Program-made: the position numbers and the translations under genes
Shown: positions 1 through 12,104 of the stretch, piece after piece
Position numbering within the stretch: the first letter of the stretch is position 1
Layout: every line of letters begins with the position of its first letter
Notes under the pieces: model-generated
Seen by the model: the letters and a program-made list of their open reading frames with translations, nothing else
What the model was told of the DNA's origin: nothing
The model's database searches: none
Assembly: GCA_030704615.1 (NCBI GenBank)
Contig: CM060734.1
Span: forward strand, 4,650,001 to 4,714,000
Origin: Takakia lepidozioides
Taxonomy: Eukaryota; Streptophyta; Takakiopsida; Takakiales; Takakiaceae
DNA length: 64,000 nucleotides
Direction of reading: 5' to 3'

Positions 1-472
1 ATCAACTGTTAATATAACACATGACTCATCTATTCTTGACAAACATTGCCAACATATAGAAGTCTTACTCAACAAACAATATGGTATCAAATCTACACAC
101 CAAGTTTGAACAAAAATTTTAAAATCACATACTTGACCATAACACATAAATATCCATGCAGAACGTATTCACAAAGTTCCAAACAAAACAAATATATTTA
201 GATGACGAACAATCTATTCAACTTTTGAACAATTTTTGTTATGTGTCATACTTCGTCATAACATGTAAGTGAGTATGTAGAACATACCAACAAAGTTGAA
301 CAACCAATAAAATATAAATAGACTTGAATCTAATGTCAAAAATATTTTTTTGACGAAGTTATGAATCATACTATCCAAACCAAATTTTCAATGAGATGAC
401 GTTGACGCAATGTCATTGTTAATATGACATCTTACATCACATTGGTCAATGTCTTAAGATTGATTGATATAA
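1..472. repeat. AT-rich non-coding stretch with degenerate tandem units
   Basis: No coding potential seen. Two loosely similar units, about 107-200 and 220-305, share the order of short blocks around 'cataaca', 'gtagaac/gcagaac' and 'caaagtt', suggesting an old tandem repeat with a period near 115 bp. Probably the flank of the decayed transposase-like gene that follows. Confidence 0.3.
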
Positions 473-2484
473 TTATCCCAAAGAACTTGCATCCACATTG
501 GATTGGAGATTCGCTTCATCGATATTAGCTTTCGTCTTCTCCGCCTCATTAACACTTATTCGCTTTGTACTTGATCTTGTGGTATTCTTTCTCACGGGCA
601 TGGTCCAAGCAATGGTATTGACATGAATCCACTGCGGAGTATCATTGGGGTTGAATTCCCATGTCTTTGTCCAACAATCCTTGTACCTTTCCAAATCAGA
701 TGGATTTCCTCCCTTCCTCGGTCTCCACCACTCAACAAGGACTTTTTTGTAATTGATATTTTTTCTATCTCGAATTACATCGTATGAGGCCATTCCCAAC
801 CAAACCGGATATGTATGAGGATCCTCAGGACGAACAAGGACGAAAATCCTTTTTCAACGTCTTTGTACGGATTTAAGCCTTCTTTTGGACGATCACATCT
901 TGACCCACAATAAGGAACAACCTCCTCAGCCTCACTGTCACTTGATTCGTCAGACCTTGAAGCATTAAATCCATCTCTCATGTGATTTTCCCGCCATTTT
1001 GTTGAGGGCCAAAATCCTTCCAGAAGATTATCTGTAGTATTCTCGAGCTCCAGATCTAGCTCTTCCAAAATATTGCTCCAGTATTCATCGTATTTTTTCA
1101 TGATAGTTCCATAATGCACATCAATATTCATTCCCTTTCTCCAAAAATCCATATACTTTTTAATTCCAGTTTTGATGACAAATTGCTTCTGCACAGCGTC
1201 TTCTTTGTCTCCCCAAATTTGTGTCATGGGAACACGCTTAGGTTCACCCACCGGAAGTGAAGGGGATCCATCATCAAGAGTCTTCCACATTCTAACTGAA
1301 CCTTGTTTTGGAAGTCAGTCACAATCGGTCGCAGATTTCTTGTATTACATGACAGGCCAATTTGAGGAATGATCCACGTAGAATCGGAAAACATGCATAT
1401 CTGTCGCTCCGATGAGAGCCTCTTTTCCATCAATAATATGTCCAGCTACAAACTCCTTGAAGTCTGGAACTTCTTGAATGATTTGTGGGATGAACTGTAA
1501 CTCTTGAGAAACCATGAAATGTTTCATTAGATCTGAGAGCACATAGGTGCTGTTCTCCTTCAATTTCTTTGAAAGATAGCTGAAAAATCCATCAATATCT
1601 TCGTGCGTATGACCAACCATCAAAAATCCCAACTGAATCTCTTCAAACACACCTCTTGCTGTGAGCAAAGAAAGAAATGCCAACATCCACCTATTCTTGT
1701 TGTCTTTCACACAATTATCCATCTGCAAATATAATCTTCGAGGTAATGGTCGCGGTCCCTTTTGAGCTTCTGGATGTAATGGCTTCAACGCATCCACACA
1801 CCTAGACTTCCCCCACATTAGCTGCTCAAAACAATCATTCTGGAATGGATGATAAAAAATAATCCTTGATTCTTTGCAAGTAGGTTTCTCAAGTTGACGG
1901 AGACAGTTTGCTAAAGAACCAATAGTGAAATTTGGATCTCCCGGCCACAAATCGATTGAGTACTGAGCATATGCTCCATCTCCATGTCCATGAGTTACCA
2001 TTCCAGTCAAAGAAATTGGAAGCTGACCTAATCCTGAAATCATTTTGTTTGTCGTTTGTAGACGTGGAAGAGCCGTCTTCCGGTGATCCATCTTATCATG
2101 GATGATACAGAGGAATTCATTTCCCATCATAGCGGATTCATTTCTCCAACTGTGATAAAGTCTTCGACAAGATTCTTGATGCTTCAAATGCTTGTCTAAA
2201 GTCTTTTTATGGGTGAGTTGATCTTGACTTCCCTTCACAAACTTTTTAATAAGATCCTTCAACATCTCACACTCAGTGCATTTTGCAAAAGTACTTCCAG
2301 ACTTACGTACTTCAACATTTGAAAAAACTCGTTTCCGAATCCGGCTTATGGCTGAGCTGGAAATAGGTTCTAGACCGAGGATACTATTGGCCTGCATCCA
2401 AAATGAGAGCGAATCAATTGATGGAGTGGGATACACAACTTCGAACCTGGGTCCAATGTGACTATAAATACCGAGCCAACACAA
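473..2484 (-). pseudogene. DUF7869-like transposase-type gene, decayed
   Basis: A long reading frame on the minus strand runs from about 2484 to 473. The N-terminal ~380 residues carry a block resembling DUF7869, a core found in repeated proteins of mosses, algae and animals: 'QMDNCVKDNKN' followed by 'FLMVGHTHEDIDGFFS'. The acidic residues in these blocks suggest an RNase H-fold DDE nuclease, which is inference. The frame is broken by TAA at 1345-1347 (normal reading resumes directly), TGA at 1315-1317 (a Trp-like position) and a frameshift near 780-800. After the shift the frame continues as a basic tail to 473. Another minus-strand open frame at 2492-2674 may be an upstream exon, with GT near 2574 and a TATTTATAG acceptor near 2461. 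Most likely a relic of a DNA transposon. The family call is moderately sure, the function is not. Confidence 0.55.
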
Positions 2485-2674
2485 TAATTAATTAATGCAT
2501 GGTAGTCAAGTGACTCAAACAAATAGAAAATGGGTCACAGTAGTTAAGAAAGAGGAGAACTGTACAAATTACCTCATTGCACTCAACACGAACTTTCTTC
2601 CAATTCAACTCAGCGGGTAGTAGCCTCAGAGTATCTCGCCTCCCATCGCCAATGTTCCTCAATTTGTGGGGCAT

Positions 2675-5437
2675 ACAATCACTATTCCCGTTGACAATTG
2701 AAATGATGTTAAATGCATCGCATCTTTCACCAGTTCATCTATGGCTGCTCCATTGAACATACTGCAACTCCCAACCATCAAACCCCAAACATTCCAGTCC
2801 TAGACCCCGTCATGACAGTCATTACCCAACTCAATTCCTATTGAGCAAGAAAGCTGAAGCCTAAGTCATGCCCGGCACCCTAGAGATTCTTACCATCTTC
2901 AATAGAAGTTCAATTACAAGTGTTTAATGCCTATCACAGCTAATCTGTGCTAGGTAAGGGTTAAAGACTCATACCTGCCAAAAGGTACCACTGGACACAA
3001 AGCATAAATGGAGCCATTGCTGAACAGAAAGAAGAACTGAAAACCACTAGAACAACACCAGAATTTCAAACCTCAATGCATGGAATCTTAATATGCCTTC
3101 GCCTCTTCCATCATGTAGCTATAACATCCTCCAACAGATAACGGCCAAAAAAGACTGTGGACAGAAAGAAACTTATAGCATCCACAGACACCAGGAACTA
3201 GATTGATCATGTCCATGAGACACACGAGACGACTGCTTTAGAGCTCCTTATAGCCAACTTTCCTCAAATTTACATGTCTTTACAAATGTAACCCATAGAT
3301 CCTCAAATGATATCCCCTCTCAGAGCGAAAAAAAACTTGGTAGCCTGCTCAGGCTCTTTGGAACTCTTCTAAAATGTTGTAAACTTCCAACTGTTGTTTG
3401 AAATAAGAATGAACAACAAATTGTAGAGTTTTCCTTCATGAATTAGTGTCAGTCTTTTACATGTATGGAGATGCAATCCAACACATCATTTTGTCTCTTC
3501 ACATGTTTTGATACGTTGTTGATACGTTGAAAGCGACGTCGTCTCAAGGACAAGAATGTGAGACAAGAATGTTCACAGAGTATGCACAACATGGACTTGT
3601 CAAGGACTTTGACCAGACGCAAAGGGAAGTGGTGAAGCTGCTAGACCATGCTACATTTACGAGTGCTGAGATGAAGCGCCCGCTCATCAATTCATTCCAT
3701 GACGCTCAACATCAACGGAGAAAATCCCCAGAAAAGCACTACAGTTGCAACTGCAAGCCTGGTTGGCCTTTGTTGGCGGTGTTGAGGAGGAATAAATTTC
3801 ATCAACAAAATTACTGCCGAACCAGGTTTCGGTGAACCCTACTTGATGGCCTTGTGAATTCATGGCAGTGCAGAGCTAACCGAACTCTTTGCACCAAAGA
3901 ATGTCTGTTCTCGCAGGAAGCACGATATCAAGGAGAGTCTCATAATGGATGATTTTTTCTCTCATTCACGAGCCAAGGTTAAGATGGATGAGATATGTCC
4001 AAGAATAATGAATGGATGGAGAACGGATTCCGGTCGATGGATGAAGGGCAGTGGCACGCATGCTAGCAGCTCTGACACGCCCGTCTCTCTCTCACTGTCT
4101 CTCGTCGTACCTGCCTGCCTGCCTGCTGCCTGCCTGCTTGCCGATCATTCTTCTGCAACTTCCTCGCAATCTTAGACGAGTCAAAGATTTTGAATTTGTG
4201 GCTGGTTTTAGATTTTTCAAGGAAACGTTGCATCTCACCAGTGACATGTTTTCTTGGGGGGAGATATGGCAACCCTTGCTTGTCTACCGCTTTCCCTTTA
4301 TCTGAAGTCCTTAATATGCGCGCAACGCTGAATTTTTGGACATGATGTCTTGGGGTCGATTTAGTACGGGGCGGGGGAAGGCGTTTTAGGACTTTGTTTG
4401 ATTGTTTCTACGCCATCCTTACATTATTGAGACATTGTGTACAGAACTCGTGGCTCTTGTTATGTGTGTCTTTCATGTGTCTGGGAGCTTTCCGCTGCTC
4501 TTAGGACGTACTTCCTGATATTGATGTCCAGTGATTGTAAGAGCTGCACCGGGTACTTCAATCGTATTCGAAGACTTCGCAGGAAAGAGTGATGCTTCGG
4601 AGAGAGATGACTCACTCAAGGTTTCAGCGGGTATCTGATGTAAGAAGTGCAATATACGAGGGCTGTGGAGTCGGTACTATGAGATCAAGACCAAATCTTG
4701 GCCTATATTTTCTTGTTGCATGAAGCCCAAGGACTTTCGGATATGGAGGCTTTGGAACTTTTAGACATTGATTTGGAGGATGATAACTTGTTGTGTACCC
4801 CAAGTCCGGAGAATAAGGATGCAGAGTCTGTCCTAGGCGTGTCTCCACCATCACCTTCTCTCATTAGTGGCAAGAAGAAAGGGTTACCGTCTGGAGAGGG
4901 AAACAGTTTAGGTGTGATATCCAAGGGAGAGTGAATAATTTGAAGTGCATCGTTCATTGCTCGCACTATTCCGGTGTGGTATCTATGGTGTTTCTCTATC
5001 TGCGTGCCTAAACATTCATAGAGGTTGTTTCGAGAAACATTTTGTATGATGACTTTGAGAGCATGTTGTGACAACTTCTATCCAAATGACTTTTGTTTAC
5101 TCCCAAATTTTGCACGCACATTGCATATGCTATCATTCAGCATATGGCTTCAGAATGGAAAATTAAAAAAAATCATGTGCAGGCGAAATGCAGTTTTCCG
5201 TCTCTACGACACGTGCTCCGTTCAACACTTGAATGACCCATTGAATGAACTTGGTTCAAGCTAATATTTGGTCCACATGTGCATAAGTATGTTCAGATCA
5301 CATATGCAAAGTTGCAACCCACACGAGCAACAAGAAAAGATATTTACATCAATCGATTAATTTGATGTATACAAAGTACATCATGAGAATATCTACAATG
5401 CCCCTCTACGCGATCCCTGTCTCAAATGAACCCTATT
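2675..5437. other. Intergenic stretch without a recognisable gene
   Basis: Only short unconvincing open frames are present, for example + strand 3527-3835 and 4698-4934, the latter acidic and serine-rich. None shows a domain I recognise. A CCTG-type short tandem run lies near 4108-4138. Nothing else is supported. Confidence 0.4.
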
Positions 5438-6127
5438 TCAATCATACATATCCCACTCATGCTGTAACCGGAGGTCCCAATCATCCCGGGAGAACTCGTA
5501 TGATGCAAATAGCTCGCTGCCAGCCCTAATAGTCCTACTAGAACATGTCATCACAAACATGTGCATCCCCTGACAGTATACCGCCGTATGACCACAAAAG
5601 CTCTCATGTCCATCGCTTCACTGGTCCCATACTACAGTGGTTCTCCTAGGATGACCAAAAGAACTGTTGACCAGCCCAGCAACATTGCCAAAGATATCGG
5701 GGTCACCATCATAAAATCTGATCTCAATGGGAGACAGCCCCCGTCTACGTACATCCTGTCCGTTGACACACAAAATGTAGGGTAGGATATATGGGGCTTC
5801 GAGGCGTAATGTACGGAACTCCCCGGAGGTGTAGTATGGATCGTAGTAGGGAAACAAGTCCACCATGCTGTTGCTCCCACGAGGAACCACAATATCATTG
5901 ACCATGAATAAACCCCGACCCATAGCAGGGTCAGTAGCGGCTCTCACAACATACCGTCTATCCCAATACTCAAACTCCACATTCTCTCGGATGGGAGTAG
6001 GAGGGTCGAGATGATTCCCCAAACAATGAGGCTGAACGGTCCTCAGTAACATAGTCCTATGCGCTTCCCATCGGGGGCGAGGATCCGGCTCAGGCCGCCC
6101 AAGCCGAAGGGGAGGAAACCCCTCCAA
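5438..6127 (-). pseudogene. SET-domain protein fragment with in-frame stop
   Basis: The frame starting at 6127 shows SET-domain features in order: 'GRGLFMVNDIVVPRG' (the opening GxGLFA-like strand), then 'FGNVAGLVNSSFG' (the R/G-x-x-x-x-NHSC-like segment, here N-S-S), then TGA at 5618-5620. Directly after the stop the same frame continues with a typical SET end, 'SRTIRAGSELFASYEF' (compare I-x-x-G-E-E-L-x-x-Y), to a natural TGA at 5438-5440. SET domains transfer methyl groups from S-adenosylmethionine to lysine; the tyrosine of the last motif is kept. The stop sits where CGA (Arg) would fit, so a single C-to-T change may have broken it. The upstream exon is probably in the 6146-6543 block. 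Whether this was a host gene or transposon cargo cannot be told here. Confidence 0.55.
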
Positions 6128-6145
6128 ATGTACTATGACTGAATG

Positions 6146-6543
6146 TTAATGAGAAGGGGTGGAAAAAGACTCACCTTTGCCGCATCCGCAATCAAGTTCT
6201 TCGCGTAATGTTTTTTGACAATATGCGGTCGCTGCCTCGGTGGTCTGGTGCCACCCGGCGGTATCCGTGCCCAACAACTTAGTGCACCAACACTCAATCA
6301 TGTCGGGGGGGTCAAAGATGGACGTGCATGGGTGTTGTGCCTTTGCACTAGCAGGGCTCTCACCACGGGGTGATCCGCGAGGGGGCAACCCGCGGCGCGC
6401 CCGACTCGATCCCGGAGTGGCAACATCCTCCGCGTCACCTGAAATTTGGCCCCAGTCCCTTCTACGATTGTGTCCGCCAGCCTATATTGGATCAGGTGCA
6501 ATGGATCGTTCCTCACCATGAAAAATGGTCGCTCCTCGGCCAT
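6146..6543 (-). pseudogene. Upstream portion of the SET-domain gene
   Basis: Two overlapping minus-strand open frames (6298-6543 and 6146-6388) look like one coding stretch with a frameshift near 6300-6390. The first begins 'MAEERPFFMVRNDPLHL'. The second contains 'CWCTKLLG' and 'DCGCGK', then a GTGAGT donor-like site just before 6160. A possible acceptor (CATTCAG) near 6140 would join it to the SET frame, but the gap would be only ~36 bp, short for a plant intron. Assigned to the SET gene by adjacency and strand only. Confidence 0.3.
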
Positions 6544-6686
6544 AATCGATATGTGGTACTACCTCCCCATCTTGCCGATGTTTCCTCACCATCACATCCT
6601 AATTAACACACACCATCAGCACTTTCATTTCTCAAAAACCGTTGGCGAAAAAACCCTATGTCTCTTTTCCACCTTACGACAGCAAG

Positions 6687-6741
6687 GGGTCGCTATAGCC
6701 TCCCGGCGCTACGCCCCAACACCGGGAGGCCGTAGCGACCC
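6687..6741. repeat. 20-bp inverted repeat (hairpin), GC-rich
   Basis: Left arm 6687-6706 (GGGTCGCTATAGCCTCCCGG) pairs with right arm 6722-6741 (CCGGGAGGCCGTAGCGACCC) except at the central TAG/CCG triplet. The loop is 15 nt and itself contains GCTACG. It lies between the SET pseudogene and poly-purine repeats, with no T-tract that would make it a terminator. Confidence 0.7.
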
Positions 6742-7133
6742 TGCAAAATTCAAACTCCAAAACCCAGTATCAAAAAAATCCTATAAAGAAAAAAGCAAAT
6801 CCCAAAAAGACCAGTCCCACATTGCCTAAGGGCCTGGGCCTTTGCCTCAGCCTCCGGACTTTTAAAATTGGTAAACAAAGGCGGAGCATCCCTCTGGTGC
6901 TAGAGAGCCCAAGATAATAAATCCCTCCTCACGTTCTATCTTCAGGTTGCCCACACCATGGAAAAATTTACTGAGACCCAGCGCTTTGTGCTTATCAGAT
7001 TGAACCACTTTTTTGGATATGTAAATCCTAATTACACCGTTTATCCTTTCAACCCCACGACCCACAACCAAAATCGCCAATCCAAAACCCAGCACCATAA
7101 AGAAAAACAAACACCCTACCCCAGTACCATATG

Positions 7134-7160
7134 AAAAAAAAAAAAAAAAAAAAAAAAAAA
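7134..7160. repeat. Poly(A) run
   Basis: An uninterrupted A tract of about 26 bases. It could be the tail of a retroposed sequence on the plus strand, but no source element was recognised upstream. Confidence 0.6.
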
Positions 7161-7687
7161 CACTAAGAACCCCAAAAGGCCCTAAACCCTAAACCTAAAA
7201 AGCCCGAACGTCACCAACTGCGACGCATTTTTATTTATTTGTGAGGCTGGTGGTCGCACGCCGTCGCACGCTGTGACGTGTTTTTTTTCATTTTTGAGGC
7301 CGGGGGTCGCAAGCCGCGATGGACCTCCGTCGCAAATTCCCACTTTGAATTTTTTTTTAAAAGGCGGCGCAGGCGTGCGATGGCCGGGCGCCGCGCCCTT
7401 TTTTTCCTAAGTGCTTGAAGCACCTCCTTCCCCCCTGTTTTCATTTGCTATTTGGGAGAGAGGGAGTTGAGAGAGTAGGGTTTAGGGTGGAGGAGAAACC
7501 AACCTGGTGCTGAGCCGAAGGAGGTCGCAAGGTGGAGCGGAGTTCGCCCAACGCCGTGCTCCAACGCCCAAGGTAGGCACCGCCTCGTCCCTCACTTTCT
7601 CTCTTGCTCTCTTGCCCTAAACACGGGCTCACCTCTCTCTCCCCTGTGTGCTAGAGACGTCGCGGAGAGGCGGGAGAAAAACCCGCT

Positions 7688-7689
<2 letters not shown>

Positions 7690-7752
<63 letters not shown>
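7690..7752. repeat. (GA)n microsatellite
   Basis: About 31 perfect GA dinucleotides, followed by GC-rich unique sequence. Related GA-rich or GAGG-rich stretches occur at 7966-8000 and 32338-32385. Confidence 0.95.
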
Positions 7753-7756
<4 letters not shown>

Positions 7757-7889
7757 TGGGTGAGCGGGGGAGAGTGACCCTGCAGTGGCAGGGACCCGCG
7801 CCGTTGGCAGCCACGACAGCTGCGGCAGGGGCGCCGGCTCCACTACCAACAACAGCAGCAGCAGAGGTAGGTTAGGGTGAAGATATGGT

Positions 7890-8420
7890 CTATGGCTTTG
7901 TCTCTGTCATGTGGGATCAAGGGAAAGATGTCGAGAGTTGTCCATAACTTGTATGTCACACCCAAAGTGAGAGAGAGGGAGAGAGGGAGAGAGAGGAAGA
8001 GATGACGAAACCAAAATAAAAAAATAAAAAATAAAATGGGGGGGGGGGGGGGTGACTGAGCAGCTGTCTCTGTTTTGATTTTTTTTGTGAGTAGCACAAA
8101 AGAGAGGGAACATATATTTGTCATGTCAAGACAAAGACAAAGACAAGACCACTAGGTTCTTTGTCAATAAAAGAAGAGACATGTCAGCCACTTTACAGTG
8201 GCACTATCCATCAATCACCAAACTGGAACATCCAGAATTTCCTTCATACACCACATGGTGTGTATGTCAGTATTTTACAGAAACCAAAGAGTAGGTTACC
8301 ATAATGATTCAGCATCTGCAAGAATCAAAATTAAAAACATAGGCAAGGGTGGGATGGTGGGCTCTCATCCACACCATGCATTCATACCTGCAGCTGCAAA
8401 TCATAGTACATGATATAGCA
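7890..8420. repeat. Partial copy of a foldback-type repeat family
   Basis: The part from about 8060 to 8420 closely follows the right side of the foldback at 21792-22088: an 'acaaaagagaggg' block, 'gtcatgtcaagacaaagac', then 'cagtggcac(t/c)atccat'. Its own left side is replaced by purine-rich sequence. The last part (8330-8370, 'ggtgggctctcatcca') is the reverse complement of sequence near 21640. No coding potential. Confidence 0.6.
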
Positions 8421-8559
8421 AAAACACCACATTTACACCAGATCTGACCATGTTCTGACACCACGCCAGGGGAGAGGTCTCTTTTAAACTCCCTGGCTGC
8501 TTCAAAAAACCAGTTACCATTAATGACAAAGCAAAGAGCTGGAGACAAAGCAAAACAAG

Positions 8560-9440
8560 GCCTACAAACTGATGTGTATGTCCCACACGAACCATCATAA
8601 TCTTTGCCGTCATTGCCATGTTTTATTATCAAGCTGAAAACCAAGTAGACCAGGGCCAAAAAACTGATGTGTGTGTCCCACAAACCATCATAATTTCTGC
8701 CATCATTGTAAGGTTAACCAGGGCCTAAAAACTGATGTGTGTGTCCCACACAAGCCATATTCAGCACCTGTATGTTTAACCTAACAGGTTGGAGACAAAG
8801 CAAAACAAGGCCTACAAATTGATGTGTGTGTCCCACACAGACCATCATAATCTTTGCCATTATTGCCAAGTGTATTAACAAGCTGAAAGCCAAGTAATCC
8901 AGGGTCTAAAAATTGATGTGTGTGTCCCACACAAGCCACCATAATCTTTGCCATCATTGCCATGTTTATTAACAAGCTGAAAGCCAAGTAGACCAGGGCC
9001 TAAAAACTAAGGTGTGTGTCCCACACAAGTCACCATATTCTCAGCCATCATTGAAAGGTTTAACCAAGGCCTAAGAACTGATGTGCGTGTCCCACACAAG
9101 CCACCATATTCAGCACCTGTATGCTTAACCTAACAGGCTGGAGACAAAGCAAAACAAGGCCTACAAACTGATGTGTGTGTCCCACACGAACCACCATAGT
9201 CTTTGCCATCATTGCCAGGTTTATTAACAAGCTGAAGCCAAGTAAACCAGGGCCTAAAAACTGATGTGTGTATCCCACACAAGTCACCATATTCTCAGCC
9301 ATCATTGCAGGGTTAAACAATGTCCGGGAAGGTACCCAAAGGGCTGCAGCAAACTATAACATGTAGCACCTATATGTTTACCCTAACAGACCGGAGGCAA
9401 AGCAAATCAGGGCCTAACAACTGATGTGTGTGTCCCACAC
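8560..9440. repeat. Tandem repeat array around 'gatgtgtgtgtcccacac'
   Basis: About ten copies of the block GATGTGTGTGTCCCACAC start near 8571, 8666, 8734, 8821, 8915, 9010, 9080, 9170, 9263 and 9423. Spacing is mostly 88-95 bp, with shorter (about 66-72) and one longer interval. Shared flanks are 'caggg/aggcctaaaaact' and 'ccaccataatctttgccatcattgcc'. The core contains the small palindrome GTGTG-TCC-CACAC. One further single copy lies near 22940. Confidence 0.8.
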
Positions 9441-9479
9441 AAACCACCATAACTCAACCACCATTGCAGGGTTTAAATA

Positions 9480-9674
9480 ATGCACGGGAAGGTACCCAAA
9501 GGGCTACAGCCTCCTCTACAATCCTCATGGTACCCTGCAGCACTTAGCAATCAGCATATTAAGTGGAAGCCCTCACATGTGCCCGTCCCAAAAACAACCA
9601 CAAAGCGTTGTGAGTTAGTGAGGATGCACGAGGTGAATGGCAGGCTTCCACACTTGCTATCGAGGTCAAATACG
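9480..9674. repeat. Dispersed repeat, copy also at 23110-23310
   Basis: The stretch with 'attaagtggaagccctcaca', 'gtcccaaaaacaaccacaaa' and 'ggcaggcttccacacttgct' recurs in the same orientation at 23196-23304. It ends abruptly at 9673, where the ~470-bp repeat begins; the 23.3-kb copy continues differently. The stretches 8060-9674 and 21600-23310 therefore look like two members of one ~1.7-kb family. Confidence 0.75.
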
Positions 9675-10160
9675 AGGTTAGCTATTTCATGAGCATGAGC
9701 GACATGAGCGGAGTAGTAAGACAATCGGTTTTCATGAGCAGAAGTACAAATTTTGGAAATAAAAAATACTAAACAATATTATTTTAATGGAATATGTCAG
9801 AACAATAATAATATAATATTCATTGTTTGAAGCTGAAATTGAAGTTTTGGGAGCTGTGCTCATGATATTTCGTCTTGCGCTCATGGAAATTCCGAGTGAC
9901 ATCTGTAAAAATGGCGCCAAATTTCACGGTAATAGGTTCCGCAACCGAAGAAAATTGCGACGTATTTCGCGGCAATAGGTGCCTCTGGCGAAAAATGGTG
10001 CCGAATTTCGCGGTTACAGGTCCCAACATGTCAAGTGTGTTAGCCAGAAAATTTGGAAATGTTGTGCCGAATTTCGGGAGATGGTGCCGAGGATTGCATA
10101 GATGTTGGGCAGTTCAGGGCCATGTCACTGGAAATTCGGCGCCATTTTTCCAGACATCAT
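9673..10160. repeat. ~470-bp dispersed repeat (copy 1) with GGCGCC cores
   Basis: Starts 'cgaggttagctatttcatga' and matches 61018-61475 nearly throughout. It contains several cores of the kind AATGGCGCCAAATTTC / AATGGTGCCGAATTTCGC and one inverted core (GAAATTCGGCGCCATTTTTC) near its right end. The same core builds the 96-bp arrays at 15.5-17.5 kb. No open frame. Both copies lie next to a MULE-type gene, so it may be part of that element's non-coding end. Confidence 0.75.
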
Positions 10161-10503
10161 TCCCATTCATGTTGGGACTTAGCCAGTTTTTGACCCAAAA
10201 TAGGGAAATTCAGCGCCATATTTCCAGAAATGGCCCCCACAACTGCTACTATTGGAACTCAGTTTTCTGGAAGATCTGCAAATTTATCCTACCGCCATCT
10301 TATTATGGATTTTGTTTCGACATTGAACTGCCACTGGACGTCAACGGATATCCAGAAGTCCATAATGTGTTTGAAAGAGATTACTTTAATATTGCCTATC
10401 TCATTCCTGGAGTTTTGGGGTGCATTTCATTACACTACAAAACAATGTCTAATGCATAAAAATGCAATTGCAAATATTCATATGGTGGATTCCCTTTGCC
10501 CCA

Positions 10504-10950
10504 TCAATGATTTCTGGAATCCCTGCCGAGGAGTTTGTGCAGCTCGTTCATGCTCAACGCTGGTGCATGAACAAAGTCATCAATACTCAAGTTTATCCTC
10601 AACCTCTTCAGGTAAATGTAATACAGATGCTTGTATGGATAATACTTTGTCCCCTTCTTTGCTTCCATCAACGAGAAGTCCGTACAATTGCAGGTCGGCT
10701 CCACTCCGATTGTAATTGTGTATACGTGGTCGCGTACAGCTGAACCGGCCGTTGCCATCCGATAAACACGCCCAAGGCCGGGTGCGGGTACGTTCCGGGA
10801 GCTCTGAATAGTGCAAGCCATCCCAAGAGCATTGGCAATCCGAGTCTCATTCAACTTGTTGGGAGGGTGTCGTCTCTTCATTCTTCTGAATCGCATTGTG
10901 GGATGTGCAAAATTGTCCAATCCGTCTCTACTGGACCTCGCAGTTTGCAA
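10504..10950 (-). CDS. C-terminal SWIM-like zinc-finger exon of the MULE gene
   Basis: The frame contains 'EPTCNCTDFSLMEAKKG' followed by 'YYPYKHLYYIYLKRLRI'. This matches the CxC...CxH SWIM pattern of MULE transposases, except that the third Cys is Tyr (PYKH instead of PCKH), so the zinc site is probably lost. A further frame at 11014-11364 just upstream has several Cys ('GKCCAIRVDTRARCGE') and may be a second small zinc-binding segment between core and SWIM. Copy 2 lacks this whole 3' part. Confidence 0.6.
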   Translation of the reverse strand: MQTARSSRDGLDNFAHPTMRFRRMKRRHPPNKLNETRIANALGMACTIQSSRNVPAPGLGRVYRMATAGSAVRDHVYTITIGVEPTCNCTDFSLMEAKKGTKYYPYKHLYYIYLKRLRINLSIDDFVHAPALSMNELHKLLGRDSRNH

Positions 10951-12104
10951 TGGTTGGGTCTAAGGAACTAAAAATGGGTGGGCCGGGACCTCTGTCCGTT
11001 GCACCATTCGAAATCATGCTGCAGAAAGAGCATCCGCCTCATTCTGAGAGAGGTTGCAACCCGGTGCAACAGGCCAAACGCCCGGAGGCTCCGGCATTCC
11101 CTGAATCTCGTACTTGGGCTTGCCAAATACACAAATCATTATGTCGTGCCTACCAAACCAAAACGTCTGCGTTGTGGCATGAGAAAATCTGGGAGTCAAA
11201 AATCTGCCGCTGAAACAAGGTGCAGGTACAGCACCGTGTGGGTTCCTTCGAATCATCTCACCACAACGTGCTCTCGTATCCACCCGGATGGCGCAGCACT
11301 TCCCTCGAAATGCCGGCAATGTCCTTGCAATTCTCCACTGTGACTCCGACACTCTTGTCTCCACAATGGGTATGTTGTACTGCGTACTACAGATGGCTTG
11401 TTATGTTCCTCGGGCACGTGCCCTGTGCTCAAAGGAGATGGCGATCTTGAATGTGCAGGGCTTGCGGTGCTCGACGATACATCCTCGGGCAACATTACGG
11501 GACCACGACGGAGCGTGCGACTATTCTTGTCAATTCGCCATGAATCCTCTTCTCCGCCAGGTGCCTCGTCAAGTCTTCATCTCATTGGACGGGTGTGAAC
11601 ATCTTCTTCCAAGTGTTGGCCTCTTCGAAGCAATGGCGTGTCTCGAAGGCCCTCTCGCAAGGCTGCCGCCCACTTCCGAGGATTCTTCGATCTGGAGGCA
11701 GTCCGCATCAGCATTTCCTGCCTGTCCGGCCCCAAGCCCCACTGTTTCCCTTTCAAGAACTCGTTGTACCTGCATTGCTACATAATTGACCTCACAATGT
11801 CCTTCGTTGTGGTAGTGAGGATGTCCACCAAATGCGTCGCAGAGGAGGCACGCTAGGAAGAATGTACTGATTCGGCCATGTTTGTTGTCGGCATGTCGAT
11901 GTCGGAGTCCAGACATATTTGCTGCACATGCACATTCTCAGGTTACAAGGAAGTTACAAATAATGCATAATATTGAACAGGACGTGAATTTGTCCAACTC
12001 ACCTCTCGCATATAGTCGCCGAATCGGAGGAAACGATAATGCCACCATGCTAGCCAACTGACCATTGTTCCCTCGTCTGATTTCTTTACAACACCTGACG
12101 TTGT

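Noticed and set aside
7592-7852. Open frame over the GA tract
   Set aside because: Leu-Ser dipeptide runs from the (GA)n microsatellite; no conserved domain.
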